From assembly GCA_025924775.1 (NCBI GenBank), contig JAICHS010000069.1:1-10386 (forward strand): 10,386 nt of DNA. Reading direction: 5' to 3'. Of the stretch, positions 7,384 through 10,386 are shown piece by piece; positions within the stretch are counted from its first letter, which is position 1; each line of letters begins with the position of its first letter. A model generated the notes under the pieces. That model ran no database searches and had not been told where the DNA came from. It saw only the letters and a program-made list of their open reading frames with translations. Source of the DNA: Rhodanobacteraceae bacterium (lineage in GTDB: Bacteria > Pseudomonadota > Gammaproteobacteria > Xanthomonadales > Rhodanobacteraceae). The translations under genes were made by a program, and so were the position numbers.

Positions 7384-7393
7384 GGACGCACGC

Positions 7394-8710
7394 ATGAAAA
7401 AGTTTCTGCGCGGGTTGCTGCTGGTCGTGATCCTGATCGTGTGCCTGGCGATCTGGTCGTTCCTGCCTTGGTACGGCGCCGTGGCCGCCGCGGTGATACT
7501 GGCCCTGTGGCTGGTGTTGACCCGGGCGGGACGGCGCACGCTCAGCGTGACGGGCGTCGGCCTGGCGACCCTGCCATCGCGTTGGGGCGCGTCGTCGGTG
7601 ATCGTGATCGGCATTGCCGGCGTGGTCGGCGTGCTGGTGGCGCTGCTGGCGATGGGCGAGGGGCTTTCCGCCACCCTGCGTGGCACCGGCAACGACGCCA
7701 CCGCGATCGTGCTGCGCGCGGGTTCGAAGGCCGAAGCCAATTCGGTGTTGATGCACAGCCAGGTGGTGCTGATCGGCCAGACGGCAGGCGTCGCGCGCGA
7801 TGCCCAGGGCCACCCCATGGCCTCGCCGGAGCTGTTGCTGGCCGCGTCGCTGCCAAAGAAGAGCGGGCAGGACGCCAACGTGTCGGTGCGCGGCGTGGGT
7901 TCCGCGGCCTGGGCGGTGCGCCCCGAGATGAAGATGGTCGCCGGGCGCGAGTTCACGCCGGGCACGCTGGAACTGGATGTGGGCAAGGGCGTGGCGGCGC
8001 AGTTCGCCGGCATGACGGTCGGCTCCACCGTGCAGCTGGCCAACCAGCGTTGGAAGGTCGTCGGCGTATTCGATTCCGGCGATGCCTTCAATTCGGAAAT
8101 CTGGGCCGACCGGGACACGATCGCGCCGATCTACCATCGCGGCGCCAGTTCATCGTCCGTGACCGTGAAGCTCACGTCGCCGGCGGCCCTCAACCAGTTC
8201 AAGGCGGCCCTTGCCGCCGATCCCCAGTTGAAGGTCGATGCCGAGACCACGCACAAGTATTTCGCGGACCAGTCCGGCGGCATCAACAAGCTCATCCACG
8301 TCCTGGGCACCGTGATCGCGACCATCATGGGCATCGGTGCAGTGTTCGGCGCGCTCAATTCCATGTATGCGGCGGTGGCGACGCGGTCGCGCGAAATCGC
8401 GACCTTGCGTGCGGTGGGGTTTCGCGGCACGCCGGTCGTGGTGTCGGTGCTGCTGGAAACCATGTTGCTGGCGCTGTCCGGCGGCGTGCTCGGCGCGTTC
8501 GTCGCGTGGGCGTTGTTTGGCCACTTCACGGCGTCGACGACCGCGGGCGGCGGCTTCAGCTTCACGCAAATGGTGTTCCAGTTCCGCGTGACCCCGCAGC
8601 TGGTGTGGAACGGCCTGAAGTGGGCGTTGGCGATCGGTTTCATCGGCGGCCTGTTCCCGGCCGTGCGCGCGGCAAGGCTGCCGGTGACGGCGGCGCTGCG
8701 GGAGCTGTGA
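7394..8710 (+). CDS. ABC transporter permease 2 (FtsX/MacB-type, with extra N-terminal helices)
   Basis: This 438-aa permease carries the same core as its neighbour: a periplasm-entering helix (about 67-88), a periplasmic domain, and three C-terminal helices (about 300-328, 348-375, 404-424). The coupling segment ATRSREIATLRAVGFRG lies between the first two of these, and it ends in the family-typical ARLPVTAALREL. It differs by two additional hydrophobic helices at the N-terminus (about 5-24 and 26-43), giving about six helices. GAGGA at 7382-7386 overlaps the stop of permease 1 and precedes the ATG at 7394, so translation is probably coupled. Likely heterodimer partner of permease 1. The frame is open back to 7358, but ribosome binding site and spacing favour 7394. 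Confidence 0.87.
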   Translation: MKKFLRGLLLVVILIVCLAIWSFLPWYGAVAAAVILALWLVLTRAGRRTLSVTGVGLATLPSRWGASSVIVIGIAGVVGVLVALLAMGEGLSATLRGTGNDATAIVLRAGSKAEANSVLMHSQVVLIGQTAGVARDAQGHPMASPELLLAASLPKKSGQDANVSVRGVGSAAWAVRPEMKMVAGREFTPGTLELDVGKGVAAQFAGMTVGSTVQLANQRWKVVGVFDSGDAFNSEIWADRDTIAPIYHRGASSSSVTVKLTSPAALNQFKAALAADPQLKVDAETTHKYFADQSGGINKLIHVLGTVIATIMGIGAVFGALNSMYAAVATRSREIATLRAVGFRGTPVVVSVLLETMLLALSGGVLGAFVAWALFGHFTASTTAGGGFSFTQMVFQFRVTPQLVWNGLKWALAIGFIGGLFPAVRAARLPVTAALREL

Positions 8711-8724
8711 CGCGCACGTCAATA

Positions 8725-8757
8725 CCGCCGGTGGCGGTGGCGTTGCGGGAGTTGTGA
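8725..8757 (+). pseudogene. Relic of a permease 3' end (duplicated tail)
   Basis: These 33 bases match the last ten codons and stop of permease 2 (8678-8710) at 28 of 33 positions. They read PPVAVALREL-stop against LPVTAALREL-stop. Some differences are synonymous (CTG to TTG twice) and the rest are conservative, and CGCACG follows in both copies. The 47-bp offset is not a multiple of three and a stop lies between them, so it cannot be a read-through extension. The divergence pattern suggests the end of a deleted paralogous permease rather than a fresh duplication. Confidence 0.55.
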
Positions 8758-8809
8758 GTCGCACGCTCCCACAGCTCGTTGCCGGCTTCGGCCCGCGCCA
8801 TTTCCCGTT

Positions 8810-8860
8810 GTCATTCCGGGGCGCTGCGCGGCTCTATCGCGCGGCGAACCCGGAATCGGT
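8810..8860 (-). repeat. Dispersed palindromic repeat, copy B (inverted relative to copy A)
   Basis: On the minus strand it starts ACCGATTCCGGGTTCGCC and ends GCGCCCCGGAATGAC, identical to the arms of the copy at 5189-5229. The central loop is longer here (around CGCGCGATAGAGCCGCGC). As RNA it can form a long hairpin (8813-8856) about 100 bases after permease 2 and could act as a transcript end or stabiliser, without a T-tract. Confidence 0.7.
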
Positions 8861-9283
8861 TGCGCTTCGCCAAGGAGACCGTTAGGCGTCGATGCAGGCA
8901 AGCCGCGCCGCATGCCGAGGCGGTGCGTGGCGCCCACCTTCCCCCTACGGCTGACGCAATGTCTGGTCCCGGCCACTTGGCTCAACTGCCCAGCGGGGGT
9001 CGGGAGGATGGCTTCAGCCACGTCGTGTGACGTTGTGGGCGTTTATGCGCAACCCGTACCCGATGTCGCGCCACTTGCGGGCGAACCAAGCCAAGTGCGG
9101 TCTGCGAATCTATCCAACACCATGGCCAGCGGCGCGGCGCCTGCCTGTTGCGATCTGTTACACGGGCACTTCGACCCGCGAAATCAATATTGCCCCACTG
9201 TGACCTGTAGCGCCTGTAGCTTGCGCGCGTTCAAACGAAGCGCAAAGCAGTCAAGTGGTTGTCGGTGTGCATGAAATTTACGA

Positions 9284-9312
9284 TTGCGATGCATTTCTGC
9301 GCGCACGATACT
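9284..9312 (+). promoter_or_regulatory. Candidate promoter upstream of the cassette array
   Basis: TTGCGA (9284-9289) and GATACT (9307-9312) are spaced by exactly 17 bases, each matching 4 of 6 sigma-70 consensus positions, and end 34 bases before the first cassette boundary. The position suits a Pc-like promoter reading into both cassettes. Pattern match only. Confidence 0.35.
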
Positions 9313-9373
9313 CAGTGAAACGCCCCAGCCAGGGGCCGAGATGCTGTTATGTGGCAACAGGGGAGACTGTCGT

Positions 9374-9901
9374 ATGTCGTGGGTTTTTATTCTTGTCATT
9401 GTCGTTGTGGTGGCAGCGTTGCTCCTCGCAGCCGCAGGCAAAAAAGCTGGCACCGGCTCCAAGGTTGGCTTTCCGTACGTTCCCGCCAAAGCTCTGTTCT
9501 CACCCGCTGAGCGTTCGTTCCTTGGCGTCCTGGATCAGGCTGTAGGCCCAGAGCATCGTGTTTTTGGCAAGGTTCGCGTGGCCGACCTCGCCTCGGTCAA
9601 GCCAGGTTTGGGTAACGCAGCGCGTCAAGGCGCGCTCAATCGTGTTGCTGCAAAGCACTTCGATTTTGTGGTGTGCCGCGCTTCCGATCTGTCGGTCGTC
9701 TTCGCGGTGGAGCTCAACGATAGCTCGCACTCATCCAAGCGTGCGCAAGCACGAGACGAGTTGCTTACCAAGGTCTGCGAGGCAATCGGCCTGCCGCTGT
9801 TCCAAGTAACAGCAAAGCGCGCATACTCCGTGCAAGAGCTGCGGGCACAGTTTGCTTCCGTCGTTGGGGTAGCGCCGGCCGTTGCGGTGGTTGCCACATA
9901 A
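9374..9901 (+). CDS. Membrane-anchored DUF2726 domain protein (nuclease-like fold), cassette 1
   Basis: The 175-aa product has one N-terminal transmembrane helix (residues 3-21) with a short basic flank, then a DUF2726 domain (about 33-150). Family features are the opening FPYVPAKALFSPAERSF (33-49), KHFDFVVC with Asp97, FAVELNDSSHSS with Glu113 and His119, the RAQARDELL segment (123-131), and IGLPLFQV. The acidic/His layout resembles PD-(D/E)XK-like nuclease domains, but catalysis is not established for the family. The ATG at 9374 has AGGGGAG at 9359-9365 eight bases before it; the frame is open to 9284, but that would cross the cassette boundary at 9346. The whole gene fills the cassette and its TAA stop is part of the attC R'' box. 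Codon use is less GC-biased than the exporter genes, consistent with acquisition. Confidence 0.82.
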   Translation: MSWVFILVIVVVVAALLLAAAGKKAGTGSKVGFPYVPAKALFSPAERSFLGVLDQAVGPEHRVFGKVRVADLASVKPGLGNAARQGALNRVAAKHFDFVVCRASDLSVVFAVELNDSSHSSKRAQARDELLTKVCEAIGLPLFQVTAKRAYSVQELRAQFASVVGVAPAVAVVAT

Positions 9902-9953
9902 CTATTCAGTCAAGCGGACGGCGTCCCGCCGCCGCTTACTTCAAGCGTTAGGT
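9896..9953 (+). other. attC recombination site of cassette 1 (58 bp)
   Basis: R'' ACATAAC (9896-9902) fits RYYYAAC and R' GTTAGGT (9947-9953) fits GTTRRRY. Between them AAGCGGACGGCG (9912-9923) pairs with CGCCGCCGCTT apart from one extrahelical A, the asymmetry attC hairpins need for strand choice. The crossover point is between 9947 and 9948. Size and arm sequences (TAACTATTC...CAAGCGTTAG) resemble the short attC sites of Xanthomonas-type chromosomal integrons. Confidence 0.85.
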
Positions 9954-9962
9954 GCCCAAAAG

Positions 9963-10241
9963 ATGGTTCCGTGCAAATACAACGATCACGGTGTCACTCG
10001 CATCTTCGACTTACGCACAGCCGTACGCATTGCTAAAGGTACAAGCGTTACTCATCTAGGTTGGTCGGCAAGCATCGTCTACGATCCCGCAAGCAAGGCG
10101 CTCATCGAGCTAAGCTCGGGGCCGCAAGACGTTCGCGGTAACGGTCCAGATGCCGCCGATCGAGTGGATGTTGAGTATGTACTAGGTAACTTCGGTGTGT
10201 CAGAGCGGGACTTGCTTCGTCTTACCTCTCAACGCACCTAA
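9963..10241 (+). CDS. Hypothetical 92-aa cassette protein, cassette 2
   Basis: I do not recognise this family. The protein begins MVPCKYNDHGVTRIFDL, has no signal peptide or transmembrane segment, and is mixed alpha/beta in character with GWSASIVYDPASKALIEL in the middle and a charged C-terminus. The frame is open upstream to 9882, but that stretch would translate the attC site (NYSVKRTASRRRLLQ), a typical artefact, so the ATG at 9963 is chosen. AGGTG (9950-9954), part of the attC R' core, sits 8 bases before it and can serve as ribosome binding site. The TAA stop is embedded in the cassette's R'' box. It could depend on transcription from upstream, as cassette genes usually do. Confidence 0.65.
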   Translation: MVPCKYNDHGVTRIFDLRTAVRIAKGTSVTHLGWSASIVYDPASKALIELSSGPQDVRGNGPDAADRVDVEYVLGNFGVSERDLLRLTSQRT

Positions 10242-10386
10242 CTACTCCTTAGGAGACTCCTCGTCAACAGGGGCAACATAATCGCGTTGCCTTGAGCGTC
10301 TGGGCTGTGCTGGTGAGTGGTTTGTACTGCGGTGACGTCGGTGCGTGGTGGCGGCAAAGCGTCAGACTGCACTTCCTTAGACGGTC
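10236..10386 (+). other. R'' box and start of the attC of cassette 2; right end not identified
   Basis: ACCTAAC (10236-10242) fits R'' and is complementary to the cassette 2 start. A hairpin GGCAAC-N8-GTTGCC (10272-10291) follows. No GTTRRRY with a matching L' box is seen to the window end; CTTAGAC at 10377-10383 is the nearest candidate but has C in place of the invariant G and would make an unusually long site. No gene is seen in these last bases. Confidence 0.4.

Larger units (their letters stand above)
8758..9345. other. Non-coding spacer between exporter operon and cassette array
   Basis: Apart from a palindromic repeat at 8810-8860 and a candidate promoter at 9284-9312, I see no convincing gene on either strand. 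Short open frames here lack recognisable motifs and good starts. There is no trace of a tyrosine-recombinase (integron integrase) reading frame, and no clear attI or second attC. A GTTAGGC at 8881 resembles an attC core but has no partner. From about 9030 the base composition becomes less GC-rich. Confidence 0.5.
9346..10386 (+). mobile_element. Integron-type gene cassette array without visible integrase (CALIN-like)
   Basis: The bases GTTATGTGGCAAC at 9346-9358 are the exact reverse complement of 9890-9902, which lie at the end of the first gene. This is what a cassette predicts: its leading TTRRRY pairs with its own R'' box. A second unit begins at GTTAGGT (9947-9953) and its gene ends in ACCTAAC (10236-10242), again complementary (9 bp with flanking GC). 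Both genes point the same way, fill their cassettes tightly, and have the stop codon inside the R'' box. No integrase is in the window. Cassette 1 spans 9347-9947; cassette 2 begins at 9948 and its end is not identified. Confidence 0.82.

Noticed and set aside
6124..8118. 664-codon minus-strand open frame across both permeases
   Set aside because: It spans two well-supported permease genes and their junction and shows low-complexity His/Gln/Arg composition; a GC-bias shadow.
8881..8887. GTTAGGC resembling an attC core site
   Set aside because: No RYYYAAC partner or paired L boxes upstream, and no downstream gene end complementary to it.
9030..9120. Possible remnant of an integrase or transposase on the minus strand
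   Set aside because: Short translated pieces such as WFARKWRDIGYGL are interrupted by stops, and I could not match them to any recombinase motif.
8912..9274. 120-codon + strand open frame in the spacer
   Set aside because: No motif, Cys-rich random-looking composition, no good ribosome binding site; overlaps the candidate promoter region.
9882..9962. N-terminal extension of the cassette 2 protein (NYSVKRTASRRRLLQ)
   Set aside because: This is translation of the attC site, a frequent annotation artefact, not protein-coding sequence.

Overview
The window is GC-rich chromosomal DNA that looks like a gammaproteobacterium of the Xanthomonadaceae/Rhodanobacteraceae type. The reasons are the high GC content with strong G/C third-position bias, a BatD protein with a cytoplasmic C-terminal domain, and short palindromic interspersed repeats (GTAGGAGCGCGC-type, CTTCTCCC/GGGAGAAG-type and ATTCCGGG/CCCGGAAT-type) scattered between genes. 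Taxonomy is inferred from these features only.

Left part (1-3761). The tail of an upstream gene overlaps the start of batD by ATGA, so the window opens inside a Bat (aerotolerance-type) operon on the + strand. Convergent to it lie three minus-strand genes. From the right they are a fumarylacetoacetate hydrolase family enzyme, the mechanosensitive channel MscL, and a YmdB-like macro-domain ADP-ribose deacetylase. They read as separate housekeeping genes. The FAH-family gene and mscL each have a candidate promoter.

Middle part (3762-8710). A + strand cluster encodes a MacA/HlyD-type membrane-fusion adaptor, a LolD/MacB-type ABC ATPase and two different FtsX/MacB-type permeases. Together these would form a tripartite ABC exporter or lipid/peptide efflux system in the inner membrane. 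No outer-membrane factor is seen. The adaptor-ATPase and ATPase-permease gaps are filled with hairpin repeats, while the two permeases are spaced by 10 bp. Just after the second permease, 33 bp repeat its last codons and stop, probably a relic of another permease copy.

Right part (8711-10386). After a non-coding stretch the character of the DNA changes: it is visibly less GC-rich and holds small genes. The sequence shows an integron-type gene cassette array without an integrase in view (CALIN-like). A 13-bp inverted repeat marks the two ends of a 601-bp cassette encoding a membrane-anchored DUF2726 (nuclease-like) protein. A 58-bp attC site closes it. A second cassette with an unknown 92-aa protein follows, whose own R'' box is present but whose attC end is not recognisable before the window ends. 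This array is the most interesting part of the window.
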